The position numbers were made by a program, and so were the translations under genes. A stretch of DNA of 39,472 nt from contig JAHWKO010000007.1 of assembly GCA_019347855.1 (NCBI GenBank), forward strand, positions 1-39,472. Reading direction: 5' to 3'. The notes beneath the pieces were generated by a model. It saw nothing but the letters and a program-made list of their open reading frames with translations, had not been told where the DNA came from and made no database searches. This document shows, piece by piece, positions 8,167 through 16,957 of the stretch; the first letter of the stretch is position 1, and each line of letters starts with the position of its first letter. Origin of the DNA: Actinomycetota bacterium (GTDB lineage: Bacteria; Actinomycetota; Nitriliruptoria; Nitriliruptorales; JAHWKO01).

Positions 8167-8676
8167 TCAGTCTCCGATCACGTTCTCCAGCAGTCGCGGA
8201 TCCAGCGGTCCCTGATCCTGCAGGACGCTGAGCTCACCGTTGCGTTCGATGATGACGGCCGCGACCCGCTCGATGCTCGTGACGCCACTCAACCTCAGTG
8301 CCTCGTAGACGTCGTCGTGTGTCACCTTCGCTCGCCGCAGGTTGCACTCGCGGAACTCACCATCCTTCATGAGCAACAACGGACGGTTGTCTACGACACG
8401 GGCAAGTCCGTGACGGCGCAGGGCAGCAACCGTTCCCCGGAAGACGAAGAGGGAGATCAGGGCGAGGACCCCGGCGGGTAGCCCCACCGCTCCCGCTGCT
8501 GTCGAACCCACGATGGCGCCCAGCGCAACCGTGACGGCGAAATCGAACGCGGTCATCTGGGAGAACGCGCGGGGGCCGATGATCCGGCTGGACGAGATCA
8601 GCAGCACGTAGATCGTCAGAGCGGACAGGACGGTCCACCCCGCGAACGACCAGTCCATCATCCACGAGGACGGCAA
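8167..8676 (-). CDS. YetF-like DUF421 membrane protein
   Basis: A 169-residue protein of the YetF/DUF421 family. Three N-terminal membrane helices (WTVLSALTIYVLLISSSR, FDFAVTVALGAIVGST and LPAGVLALISLFVFRGTVAA) precede the soluble YetF domain. That domain carries the typical VDNRPLLLMKDGEF, NLRRAKVTHDDVYEALR and AVIIERNGELSVL. The GPRAFSQMTAFDFAV loop is a family hallmark. The start is uncertain: a TTG at 8676 follows GGAGGAG at good spacing, whereas the ATGs at 8661 and 8658 have no clear ribosome-binding site. Function of the family is unknown. It converges on the FNT gene, with 68 bases between. Confidence 0.83.
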   Translation of the reverse strand: MPSSWMMDWSFAGWTVLSALTIYVLLISSSRIIGPRAFSQMTAFDFAVTVALGAIVGSTAAGAVGLPAGVLALISLFVFRGTVAALRRHGLARVVDNRPLLLMKDGEFRECNLRRAKVTHDDVYEALRLSGVTSIERVAAVIIERNGELSVLQDQGPLDPRLLENVIGD

Positions 8677-8710
8677 GGCTCTCCTCCATGCTCCGGCAAC
8701 GGGTTCCCTC

Positions 8711-9748
8711 CTACCCCCCGATGTAGGACATCTCGACCTTCGGTAGACCGGTGGTCGCCGCCGAGCGCAGCTCGGAGTACCGGTCCTCGCGCGACCCCCA
8801 CGCCGCGGCGAGCAACGCGGTGAGATCGGCGTCCGAGGCGCTGTCCCGCAGCACCTCGCGGAGATCGCGGCCGCGCGAGGCGAACAGACAGGTGAACAGC
8901 TCCCCGACGGGCGAGATCCGCGCCCGCACGCACGTCGCGCAGAACGGCCGCGTGACCGACGCCACGATCCCGATCTCACCACCGCCGTCCTGGTACCGGT
9001 AGCGGGTCGCGACCGCCCCGGGCTGTTCGCGTTCCATCGGCTCGAGCGGATGCACAGCGTGGATCATGTCGACGATCTCGCGCGCGGGCACGACGTCATC
9101 CAGCCGCCATCCGTTCGTGGACCCGACGTCCATGTACTCGATGAAGCGGGCGACGTGGCCGTGCTCCCGCGCGTACGTCGCGAGCCGGAGCAGCTCGTCG
9201 CCGTCGTTGACGCCGCGCTTCACGACCGCGTTGAGCTTCACGCGGTGTAGGCCGGCCGCGACCGCGGCGTCGATCCCCTCGAGGACCGTCGAGAGCGGCA
9301 CGGTCGTGTCGCTCACCGCACGGAACGTTGCCTCGTCCAGCGCATCGAGGCTCACGGTGATCCGGTGGAGGCCGGCCTCGGCCAGCTGCCCCGCCTGCTC
9401 GGCGAGGAGCGACCCGTTCGTGGTGAGGGCGAGGTCCTCGATCCCGTCGATCCCCGCCAACATCGCCACGAGGTGGGGGAGGTCCCGACGGACGAGCGGT
9501 TCGCCTCCCGTCAGACGGACCTTGCGGACCCCGAGACCGACGGCGAGCCGTACGAGCCGGGCGATCTCCTCGAAGGTCAGCAGCTCGTCGCGCTCGACGA
9601 ACGCGTGGTCGACCCCGAACGCCTCGCGGGGCATGCAGTACCGGCACCGGAAGTTGCACCGGTCGGTGACCGAGACCCGCAGGTCGCGCAGCGGCCGACC
9701 CAGACGGTCGCTGACCGGGCCGCGCGAGGAGGAGGTCGGGACGCTCAC
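8711..9748 (-). CDS. moaA: GTP 3',8-cyclase, molybdenum cofactor biosynthesis
   Basis: A 345-residue radical SAM enzyme that converts GTP to 3',8-cyclo-GTP, the first step of molybdopterin synthesis. The SAM cluster motif CNFRCRYCMP lies near residue 28. The GTP-side cluster is CATCVRARISPVGELFTC (CxxC plus a third cysteine). The protein ends in the family's Gly-Gly (SYIGG). KVRLTGGEPLVRRDL is the GGEP SAM-binding motif. The GTG at 9748 gives the usual length of about 340 residues; the frame stays open upstream but adds only non-homologous sequence. No other moa gene lies in the window, and no molybdoenzyme is seen beside it. Confidence 0.95.
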   Translation of the reverse strand: MSVPTSSSRGPVSDRLGRPLRDLRVSVTDRCNFRCRYCMPREAFGVDHAFVERDELLTFEEIARLVRLAVGLGVRKVRLTGGEPLVRRDLPHLVAMLAGIDGIEDLALTTNGSLLAEQAGQLAEAGLHRITVSLDALDEATFRAVSDTTVPLSTVLEGIDAAVAAGLHRVKLNAVVKRGVNDGDELLRLATYAREHGHVARFIEYMDVGSTNGWRLDDVVPAREIVDMIHAVHPLEPMEREQPGAVATRYRYQDGGGEIGIVASVTRPFCATCVRARISPVGELFTCLFASRGRDLREVLRDSASDADLTALLAAAWGSREDRYSELRSAATTGLPKVEMSYIGG

Positions 9749-9874
9749 GGTGAACAGGGTACGCCGGGGGGCACCCCGGTCGCCGAGCCGACCTCCGCCG
9801 GAGCGACCGCCCCTCGCGATGCGTAAGGTTGTAGCCACCTCAGCCGCAACCGTCCGATCTTCCGGAGGTCCACC

Positions 9875-11831
9875 GTGAGTCAGAAGGAAGCCGCCCGCGA
9901 GGCCTTCGAAGCAGCTCGCGCGAAGGAGTGGGACAAGCCCTCGTTCGGCAAGGAGCTGTTCCTCGGCAACCTGCGGATGGATCTGATCCACCCCCACCCC
10001 ACCCCCACCGACGAGGAGCGGGTCAAGGGCGAGAAGTTCCTCGAGGAGCTCGAGGGGTTCCTCGGCGACAACGTCGATCCCCTCCAGATCGAGCGCGACG
10101 CCCGTATCCCCGACGAGGTCATCCAGGGCCTCGCCGACATCGGGGCGCTGGGCATGAAGGTGGACGAGGAGTACGGCGGCCTCGGGCTGTCGAACCTCTA
10201 CTACACCCGCGCGCTGGCCCTGGCGCTCACCGGCTCGTGGCACTCGTCGATCTCGACGTTGCTGTCCGCGCACCAGTCGATCGGGGTCCCGCAGCCGCTG
10301 AAGCTGTTCGGCACCGAGGAGCAGAAGAAGAAGTGGCTGCCCCGCTGCGCGCGTGAGGTCACCGCGTTCCTGCTGACCGAGCCGGACGTCGGCTCCGACC
10401 CGGCCCGGATGGCGTCGACCGCCGTCCCGACCGAGGACGGCGACTACCTCCTGAACGGGATCAAGCTGTGGACCACGAACGGGGTCATCGCGAACCTCGT
10501 GGTCGTGATGGCCAAGGTCCCGGCGACCGACGAGCACCGCGGCGGCATCACCTCGTTCGTCGTGGACATGGACTCCGAGGGCATCAAGGTCATCCACCGC
10601 AACGAGTTCATGGGGCTGCGCGGCATCGAGAACGGAGTCACCCGGTTCGAGGACGTGCGCGTCCCGAAGGAGAACATGATCGGCAAGCCCGGACAGGGCC
10701 TGCGGATCGCGCTGACCACGCTGAACACCGGTCGGCTGTCCCTGCCGGCGATCTGCGCCGCGGCCGGGAAGCTGTCACTGAAGATCGCCCGCCAGTGGGC
10801 CGACGAGCGCGTCCAGATGGGCGTTCGGATCGGTGACCACGAGGCTGTCGCCGAGAAGATCGCCTACATCGCCGGGTCGGCCTTCGCGGTCGACGCCGTG
10901 ACCGAGCTGGCGGCGGTGCTGGCCGACGAGGGCGCGAAGGACATCCGGATCGAGGCCGCGATCGCGAAGCTGTTCGGCTCCGAGATGGGCTGGCGGATCG
11001 TCGACGAGATGATCCAGATCCGTGGCGGCCGTGGGTACGAGACCGCCCAGTCGCTGAAGAACCGTGGCGAGAAGCCCGTGCCCGCCGAGCAGATGTCGCG
11101 GGACATGCGGATCCAGCGGATCTTCGAGGGGTCCTCGGAGATCATGCAGCTGCTGATCGCCCGTGAGGCCGTCGACCAGCACCTCCAGGTAGCCGGCGAC
11201 ATCGTCGAGCCCGACGTCGAGCTGGACGAGAAGGCGAAGATCGCCCTGAAGGCCGCCGGCTTCTACGCCAAGTGGCTGCCCGGCCTCGCGGTCGGCAAGG
11301 GCCAGAGTCCGACGTCCTACGACGACTTCGGTCCTCTGGCCGAGCACCTGCGGTTCACGGAGCGCAACGCCCGCAAGCTGGCCCGCACCACGTTCTACGC
11401 GATGGGCCTGTGGCAGCAGAAGCTCGAGAAGAAGCAGATGTTCCTCGGCCGGATCGTCGACATCGGTTGCGAACTGTTCGCGATCGCCGCGTCCTGTTCG
11501 AAGGCGCAGTTGCTCTACGACCAGGAGGGGCCTGGAGCGTGGCCGCGAGGCCCGCGAGCTGGCCGACCTCTTCGCGCGCCAGTCGCGTCGCCGGATCGAC
11601 CGACTGTTCCACGAGCTGTGGCACAACGACGACGACCTGCAGTACAAGGCCGCGCAGTTCGCGATGGACGGTCGGTACAGCTGGTTCGAGGACGGGATCA
11701 TGGACCCGTCCGGCGAGGGCTCGATGATCGCCGAGCCCGAGTACGAGGAGGACGCCGAGGACGTGCACCGGATCGTGGTCCGGTACACCGAGGCGGGCAA
11801 CCCCGACCAGGACCCCGAAGCCGCCTCCTGA
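9875..11831 (+). pseudogene. Large acyl-CoA dehydrogenase, interrupted by one frameshift
   Basis: A flavoprotein of about 650 residues that would introduce the alpha-beta double bond into acyl-CoA. The N-terminus (FGKELFLGNLRMDLIHPHP) is an extension seen in a long actinobacterial subgroup. LTEPDVGSDPARM and LWTTNGVIANLVVVMAKV form the FAD/substrate middle domain, and IQIRGGRGYE and IFEGSSEIMQLLIAREAV the C-terminal helices. The frame fails near 11527-11536. Up to LLYDQEG it reads in frame; from LERGREARELADLF to the stop at 11831 it reads in the +1 frame. The total of 1957 bases is one more than a multiple of three. Codon quality and homology hold on both sides, so this is a recent mutation or a sequencing error. 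The GTG start follows GGAGGT. Confidence 0.9.
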
Positions 11832-11846
11832 CCCCCTTCACCTCAT

Positions 11847-11890
11847 CGAGTGTCCGCTGAGTCCGGCTCGTTGGACTCTCCGGACACTCG
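11847..11890. terminator. Long inverted repeat, probable bidirectional terminator
   Basis: The arms 11847-11864 (CGAGTGTCCGCTGAGTCC) and 11873-11890 (GGACTCTCCGGACACTCG) pair at 16 of 18 positions around the loop GGCTCGTT. It sits exactly between the converging ends of the acyl-CoA dehydrogenase (11831) and purL (11899). There is no T-run, which is common for terminators in high-GC actinobacteria. Confidence 0.65.
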
Positions 11891-11898
11891 ACGTGGTT

Positions 11899-14196
11899 CT
11901 AGGCGAGGTGGTCGACGTCGAGGGCCGTGGGCAGACCGGACTCGTAGGCGCCGCGTACGCCCTCGAGCGGCAGGTCGAGGACGTCGCCGATCCTGAGGGA
12001 GGCGCCTCCGACGCGCCCCGCCTCGCGCACCCACACGTCGGCCTCCTCGCACCGCGCGACGAACGCGTCGACGTCGGCCGGGGCGACCGTCACGATCACG
12101 CGGGTCGGTGACTCGCTGAACAGCAGCTGCGAGGTGTCCAGGTCGTCCTCGGGCAGGTACTCGACACCGATGTCCCCGGCGAGGCAGGACTCGGCCAGCG
12201 TCGTGATCAGCCCGCCACCGGAGACGTCGTGGGCGCTTCGCGTCAGGCCCGCTGCGGCGGCGTCCTCCAGCAGCCGGTGCAGACGTGACTCGGCGGCGAG
12301 GTCGATCGGCTCGAGCGTGCCGCCCAGCGCCGGGCTGCCGATCAGCCGCTGGAGCTCGCTGCCGGCGAGCCCCCTCCGGGTCGGGGCGCCGACCTGCAGG
12401 ACGACGTCACCCTCCTGCCCGAAACCGATCCCGACCGCCCGCTCCACGTCGTCGATGACGCCGAGGATCCCGACGACCGGCGACGGGTGGACCGCCTTGC
12501 CCTGTGTCTCGTTGTAGAAGCTCACGTTGCCGCCGGTGATCGGCGTCGACAGCTCGGTGCACGCCTCGCCCAGTCCGGCCACAGCCTCGGCGAACTGCCA
12601 CATGATCTCGGGACGCTCGGGGTTGCCGAAGTTCAGGCAGTTCGTGGCGGCCAGCGGACGCGCCCCAGCGCACGCCACGTTCCTCGCCGCCTCGGCGGTG
12701 ACCCGACGGGTGCCCTCACGCGGATCGAGCTCGCACCACCGGCCGTTGCCATCGGTGGCGCACGCGACGCCCCGACTCGAGTCGGGCAGCCGGACCACCC
12801 CGGCGTCACCACCGGGACCGGCGACCGTGCCGAACCCGACCAACTGGTCGTACTGCTCCCAGACCCACCGCTTGCTCGCAACGTTGGGACTCGACAGGAG
12901 CTCGTGCACCAGTCCGGCCAGGTCTGCCGGGAGCTCCAGCGCCTCGGCGTCGACCCTGGCGTACTCGTCGAGCCATCCTGGCCGCTTCATCGGGCGCTCG
13001 TAGACCGGTCCCTCGTCCGCGAGCGACCGCGCAGGAGCGGACGCCACCACGTCCCCGTGCCGTTCGACGACCACGCGGTCGCCCTCGATCACCTCGCCCA
13101 TCACCGACGCGGGCACGCCCCACCGGTCGCAGACCGCCAGGACGTCGTCGAGCTGCTCGGGGGACACCAGGGCGAGCATGCGCTCCTGGGACTCGGAGCA
13201 GAGGATCTCCCACGACTCCATGGATGGCTCGCGCAGGTGGACCCGGGACAGGTCCACCTTCATGCCGAGGTCGGCCGCCGACGCCATCTCCGCGGACGAG
13301 CAGGTGATCCCGGCCGCGCCCATGTCCTGGATCCCGGACACGAGGTCGCGCTCGTACAGCTCGAGGCAGCACTCGATCAGGAGCTTCTCGGCGAACGGGT
13401 CGCCGACCTGCACGTTGGGGCGCTTGTCGGCCGACCCCTCGTCGAACTCGGCGGACGCCAGCACCGACGCCCCGCCGATCCCGTCACGCCCCGTCGACGA
13501 CCCGATCAGCACCGCGATGTCGCCTGGGCGCTCGGCCTTCGCGAGCTGCAAGCGGTCGGCACGGAGCACCCCGACGCAGAACACGTTCACGAGCGGGTTG
13601 CCGGCGTAGGTGTCGTCGAAGACGGTCTCGCCGCCGATGTTGGGGACCCCGACACAGTTGCCGTACCCGCCGACGCCCCGAACGACCCCGTCCACCAGGT
13701 GCCTCTGGAACGGGTCCGAGGGGTCCCCGAACCGCAGCGGGTCCATGATCGCGATCGGCCGGGCGCCCATCGTCAGGATGTCTCGGATGATCCCCCCGAC
13801 CCCGGTCGCCGCGCCCTGGTAGGGCTCGACGAACGACGGGTGGTTGTGGGACTCGATCTTGAAGGTGACGGCCAAGCCGTCCCCGACGTCGACGACCCCC
13901 GCGTTCTCGCCGGGCCCGACGAGCACCCACGGGGCGTCCGTCGGCAGACCACGGAGGTGCACCTTCGAGGACTTGTACGAGCAGTGCTCGGACCACATGA
14001 CCGAGTACATGCCCAGCTCGGATTTCGATGGCACCCGTCCGAGCGTCTCGACGATGCGGTCGTACTCGTCGTCCGCGAGCCCTAGCTCGCGTGCCAGACG
14101 ACGGCCGTCGTCATCGACGAGCGACTCGCCGGGAGGGAAGGCTGGCGCCTCGCCGGGTACGCCGTGGGCGGTCTCGAGCGTCGGTGGCTCACGCAT
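11899..14196 (-). CDS. purL: Phosphoribosylformylglycinamidine synthase, large subunit
   Basis: A 765-residue ATP-dependent synthase subunit for the fourth step of purine synthesis, turning FGAR into FGAM with ammonia from PurQ. This is the 'small PurL' that works with PurS and PurQ. Its length is typical for that class. [20 protein letters not shown] is the N-terminal substrate/ATP motif. [20 protein letters not shown] carries the catalytic histidine region. SVLASAEF and [13 protein letters not shown] mark the two AIRS-like halves, and [12 protein letters not shown] is the late glycine motif. The ATG at 14196 starts just before [12 protein letters not shown]; sequence further upstream is the antisense or frame shadow of purQ and the gap. 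There are 89 bases between purQ and purL. Confidence 0.96.
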   Translation of the reverse strand: MREPPTLETAHGVPGEAPAFPPGESLVDDDGRRLARELGLADDEYDRIVETLGRVPSKSELGMYSVMWSEHCSYKSSKVHLRGLPTDAPWVLVGPGENAGVVDVGDGLAVTFKIESHNHPSFVEPYQGAATGVGGIIRDILTMGARPIAIMDPLRFGDPSDPFQRHLVDGVVRGVGGYGNCVGVPNIGGETVFDDTYAGNPLVNVFCVGVLRADRLQLAKAERPGDIAVLIGSSTGRDGIGGASVLASAEFDEGSADKRPNVQVGDPFAEKLLIECCLELYERDLVSGIQDMGAAGITCSSAEMASAADLGMKVDLSRVHLREPSMESWEILCSESQERMLALVSPEQLDDVLAVCDRWGVPASVMGEVIEGDRVVVERHGDVVASAPARSLADEGPVYERPMKRPGWLDEYARVDAEALELPADLAGLVHELLSSPNVASKRWVWEQYDQLVGFGTVAGPGGDAGVVRLPDSSRGVACATDGNGRWCELDPREGTRRVTAEAARNVACAGARPLAATNCLNFGNPERPEIMWQFAEAVAGLGEACTELSTPITGGNVSFYNETQGKAVHPSPVVGILGVIDDVERAVGIGFGQEGDVVLQVGAPTRRGLAGSELQRLIGSPALGGTLEPIDLAAESRLHRLLEDAAAAGLTRSAHDVSGGGLITTLAESCLAGDIGVEYLPEDDLDTSQLLFSESPTRVIVTVAPADVDAFVARCEEADVWVREAGRVGGASLRIGDVLDLPLEGVRGAYESGLPTALDVDHLA

Positions 14197-14285
14197 GTGG
14201 GGAGGGGACCCTCCGGATGGCGGACGGGGGCGCCAGCCTACTTCGCTCGACGCCGGGGTCCCCGGCACGCGCGCAGCTCGCGGGA

Positions 14286-14957
14286 TCAGGCGATCGCGAC
14301 CTGGGACGTCACGCTCCGGAACAGGGCGAGCCCGTCGGTCCCGAACGCGAGCTGCGGGTCGACCGCGTGCTCGGGGTGGGGCATGAGTCCGACGACGTTG
14401 CCGGCCGCGTTGCGGATCCCCGCGATGTCGCGCGCGGACCCGTTCGGGTTCGTCCCGGGGGCGTAGCGCAGGACGACGCGTCCCTCGGACTCGAGCTCGT
14501 CGAGGGTCGCGTCGTCGGCGTGGTAGCGCCCCTCGCCGTGCTTCACCGGGAGGTGGATCGTCGTCCCGGGCTCGAGCTCGGAGGTCCAGACGCTGCGTCC
14601 CTCGACGAGCAGCGGGGACGGCTTGCACACGAACCGCAGGCCCTCGTTGCGCAGCAGCGCACCGGGCAGCAGACCGGCCTCACAGAGGATCTGGAACCCG
14701 TTGCAGATGCCGAGGACGGGGCCGCCGTCACGTGCGAACCGCGCGACCGCCTGCATGACCGGCGCACGGTGGGCGACCGCGCCGCACCGCAGGTAGTCCC
14801 CGTACGAGAACCCACCGGGAAGCACGACGGCGTCGACTCCATGCAGGTCGGCATCCGCGTGCCAGAGCGCGACGGGGTCGGCTCCGGCGGCGGCGACGGC
14901 TGCGCGGGCATCGCGGTCGTCGAGCGATCCCGGGAAGGTGATCACACCGATCCTCAT
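14286..14957 (-). CDS. purQ: Phosphoribosylformylglycinamidine synthase, glutaminase subunit
   Basis: A 223-residue class I glutamine amidotransferase that supplies ammonia to PurL. It opens with [32 protein letters not shown] is the substrate loop, and [20 protein letters not shown] has the nucleophile Cys in GICNG. The His-Glu of the triad is in [11 protein letters not shown] near the C-terminus. Its ATG overlaps the TGA of the upstream HExxH gene (ATGA at 14957-14954), so expression is coupled to that gene rather than directly to purS. Confidence 0.96.
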   Translation of the reverse strand: MRIGVITFPGSLDDRDARAAVAAAGADPVALWHADADLHGVDAVVLPGGFSYGDYLRCGAVAHRAPVMQAVARFARDGGPVLGICNGFQILCEAGLLPGALLRNEGLRFVCKPSPLLVEGRSVWTSELEPGTTIHLPVKHGEGRYHADDATLDELESEGRVVLRYAPGTNPNGSARDIAGIRNAAGNVVGLMPHPEHAVDPQLAFGTDGLALFRSVTSQVAIA

Positions 14958-15730
14958 CCGTCCGGTCCTCCGTCGTCGGGGTAGCCCGCCGCGATCAGTT
15001 CGGCGAGCGGGTCGTCCTCGGTGAGCAGCTCCTCGACATCCTCGCAGCCGCGGGGCGGTTCCTCGGCGAAGACGAGCCGCTGGCACGCCTCGCGTTGCGC
15101 CCGTGCCGCCTCGAGCTCGGCGTGGGCGGTGACCACCTCGCCGGGCATCCCGTCCCCGAGGTGCGTGAGTTCGTGCACGAGGGCGGGCGCCGCTCGTGCA
15201 CCGCCCTCGACCTGGAACTTGGCGTTGAGCTCGACGATCAGCTCACCGTCCTCGATCCGCGCGTCGCTGTCGACCCCGGTGAGCTCGAAGACGGCGATCC
15301 GTGCGACCCCGCCCTCCGTCGCCCAGCGGTCCAGGCCCGCGGCTGCCTGCTCTAGCCCGGGACGCTGCAGGATCTGACAGGTCGCGGCGAGCGCCGCCTC
15401 CAGGACCTGCCGGGCTGCATCGTCCCCGACCATCGTGACGCCGTCCGCACAGCCAGGTCCGGCCTCGGCGGTGCGGATCTGGTTGAGCGTCGCAGCGCCA
15501 CGCTCGTGCGTCACGGTCGCGCTGCCCGGTGGCCGGCGTTCTGCTGGGGCGATGCTCGATCCGCCGATCGACAGGAACGCCACGACGACCACGACCAGCC
15601 CGATCGGGACCAGCGCGACCATGGCGATCGCGAACCAGCGGGCGAGCAGCGGACCCCCGGTCCCGTCCTGGGGGAGCCCGTCGTCGACCCCACCGGGCCC
15701 GGGCCGGGGGCGGAGCTCGGTCGGAGCCAC
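14954..15730 (-). CDS. Membrane-anchored protein with HExxH zincin-like motif, within the purSQL operon
   Basis: A 258-residue protein, not a purine enzyme. Residues 32-55 are one membrane helix ([20 protein letters not shown]) after a short proline-rich tail, so the rest is probably outside the membrane. HELTH at 186-190 fits the HExxH zinc site, and a glutamate in AHAELEA (205 or 207) is a possible third ligand. Four cysteines in the outer part (94, 118, 216, 229) could form disulfides. It resembles uncharacterised 'putative metallopeptidase' domains; whether it is a protease is unknown. The GTG start at 15730 lies 14 bases after the purS stop, and its end overlaps purQ by three bases. It is therefore truly inside the operon. 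Confidence 0.72.
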   Translation of the reverse strand: MAPTELRPRPGPGGVDDGLPQDGTGGPLLARWFAIAMVALVPIGLVVVVVAFLSIGGSSIAPAERRPPGSATVTHERGAATLNQIRTAEAGPGCADGVTMVGDDAARQVLEAALAATCQILQRPGLEQAAAGLDRWATEGGVARIAVFELTGVDSDARIEDGELIVELNAKFQVEGGARAAPALVHELTHLGDGMPGEVVTAHAELEAARAQREACQRLVFAEEPPRGCEDVEELLTEDDPLAELIAAGYPDDGGPDG

Positions 15731-15744
15731 GTCACGCCGCCCGG

Positions 15745-16002
15745 TCAGCGATCGTCGGCGCCTTCGAGGACCCGCCACGTGTACGTCTCGATCACCGGGT
15801 TCGTGAGGAAGTCGGCGCACAGCTTGTCGACCTGGGCCGCGAGCTCGTCCCCCTCGGCGGGGATGTCGAGCTCGAGGTGCTTGCCGACCCGGACGTGGGC
15901 AACGCCCTCGTACCCGAGCCCTGGGAGGGCGCGCTCGACGGCCCGTCCCTGCGGGTCGAGGATCTCGGGTTTCAGCATGACGTCGATGGCGACGCGAGGC
16001 AT
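15745..16002 (-). CDS. purS: Phosphoribosylformylglycinamidine synthase subunit PurS
   Basis: An 85-residue protein that bridges PurQ and PurL and is needed to pass ammonia between them. Motifs typical of the family are visible: VMLKPEILDPQGRAVERAL (residues 8-26), LGYEGVAHVRVGKHLEL, the central acidic GDELAAQVDKLCADFL, and NPVIETYTWRVLE at the end. The ATG at 16002 is preceded by GGAG at normal spacing. A TAGCAT-like -10 lies near 16031-16036 on the opposite strand. It is the first gene of the purS - HExxH protein - purQ - purL operon. Confidence 0.95.
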   Translation of the reverse strand: MPRVAIDVMLKPEILDPQGRAVERALPGLGYEGVAHVRVGKHLELDIPAEGDELAAQVDKLCADFLTNPVIETYTWRVLEGADDR

Positions 16003-16081
16003 GGGACTCCGACCGGATCGATCACCGGAGATGCTACCGCGGTCACCCCCGTGCTCCCCGGACCACCCACCCACGTCGAGG

Positions 16082-16098
16082 TTGTCCACAGCGTGGAC
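16082..16098. promoter_or_regulatory. DnaA-box-like 9-mer inside a small inverted repeat
   Basis: TTGTCCACA at 16082-16090 matches the high-GC form of the DnaA box. It overlaps the inverted repeat GTCCAC-AGC-GTGGAC (16084-16098). It lies in the 143-base divergent gap between purS and the LysM gene. A single box is not an origin; it could be a regulator site. Confidence 0.35.
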
Positions 16099-16145
16099 CC
16101 GGGACGGCGTTGACGGTCGACGGGCCCGGCGGTGCACTCGTGACC

Positions 16146-16877
16146 ATGCGACGGTCGACCTCCTCCACGCCCTACGCCTCCCTCCGGCTGATCGTCCTGC
16201 TGGCCGTCGAATCCGCGATGCTGGCGGCGGTGCACCAGCTGGGGCGCGTGCCCGCTCTGGCCGTCGACCTGCAGCACCCGTGGGTTTGGCTCCAAGCGAC
16301 GCCGGCGGAGGACGCGGTGGCGGGCGTCGGACGGTTCCTCGCCCTCGGGGTCACCGGGTGGCTCCTGCTCAGCACGCTCGTCTACCTCCTGGCCCTGCTC
16401 AGCCGGGTGCCCACGGCGATCGCGACCAGCGCCCGGGTCACCGCACCATCGATCCGACGCGCCGTCGAGTGCGGCCTCGCCGCGGGCGTCCTGACGGGTG
16501 TCCTCGCCAACCCGCTGCCCGCGGTGGCGCAGACCCCGCCCAGCGACGCTGCCGTGCTGTCCGAGCGGAGCGGGTTCCTGCCGCCGGGGCTCGACCCTCC
16601 GACCGTCGCCGAGGAGTCCCACCCTGACCCGCCAACGGAGGTCGCCGCCGCGGAGGTGGCGCCGCCCACGATCGCGACGGTCGCGCCGGGCGACAACCTG
16701 TGGGTCATCGCGGAACGCGCGCTGCGCCGGGCAGGCGCCCCGCACGCCCGGGCCGCGGACATCGCCCCGTACTGGCGTCGGGTGGTCGAGGTCAACCGGG
16801 ACAGGCTGCGGACCGGCGATCCCGACCTGATCCACCCCGGCGAGACGATCGAGCTCCCGCCCCCGTCCGAGGCCTGA
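16146..16877 (+). CDS. Membrane protein with C-terminal LysM domain
   Basis: A 243-residue protein. Three hydrophobic segments come first: LIVLLAVESAMLAAVHQL, FLALGVTGWLLLSTLVYLLA and CGLAAGVLTGVLANPLPAVA. A proline/acidic spacer of about 50 residues follows. The last 70 residues are a LysM fold: TVAPGDNLWVIAERAL, an extended middle containing RRVVEVNRD, and LIHPGETIELPPP. LysM domains bind peptidoglycan, so the protein probably reaches the cell wall from the membrane. The longer spacing between the two LysM halves is common in actinobacterial BTAD/LysM-type membrane proteins. The start could be the ATG at 16146 or the GTG at 16140; neither has a strong ribosome-binding site. Confidence 0.8.
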   Translation: MRRSTSSTPYASLRLIVLLAVESAMLAAVHQLGRVPALAVDLQHPWVWLQATPAEDAVAGVGRFLALGVTGWLLLSTLVYLLALLSRVPTAIATSARVTAPSIRRAVECGLAAGVLTGVLANPLPAVAQTPPSDAAVLSERSGFLPPGLDPPTVAEESHPDPPTEVAAAEVAPPTIATVAPGDNLWVIAERALRRAGAPHARAADIAPYWRRVVEVNRDRLRTGDPDLIHPGETIELPPPSEA

Positions 16878-16957
16878 CCGCCGGGTGGTCGGCAGGGCCG
16901 TCCGGGCACCGATGGTCCGGTCTGCGTCGGCTGGGTTCCGTAGTGTCGGTGTCCGTC

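Noticed and set aside
8357..8689. Frame beginning MEESLAVLVDDG on the minus strand
   Set aside because: It lies out of frame inside the YetF-like gene, whose conserved motifs are in another frame.
9749..10597. Upstream extension of moaA
   Set aside because: The frame stays open but runs antisense through the acyl-CoA dehydrogenase; MoaA length is normal from the GTG at 9748.
12487..14085. 532-codon plus-strand frame across purL
   Set aside because: Antisense to PurL; no motif or ribosome-binding site.
14197..14628. Upstream extension of purL
   Set aside because: It overlaps purQ and lacks PurL homology; ATG at 14196 gives the expected length.
16082..16098. Replication origin
   Set aside because: Only one DnaA-like box and no AT-rich unwinding region or dnaA/dnaN nearby.
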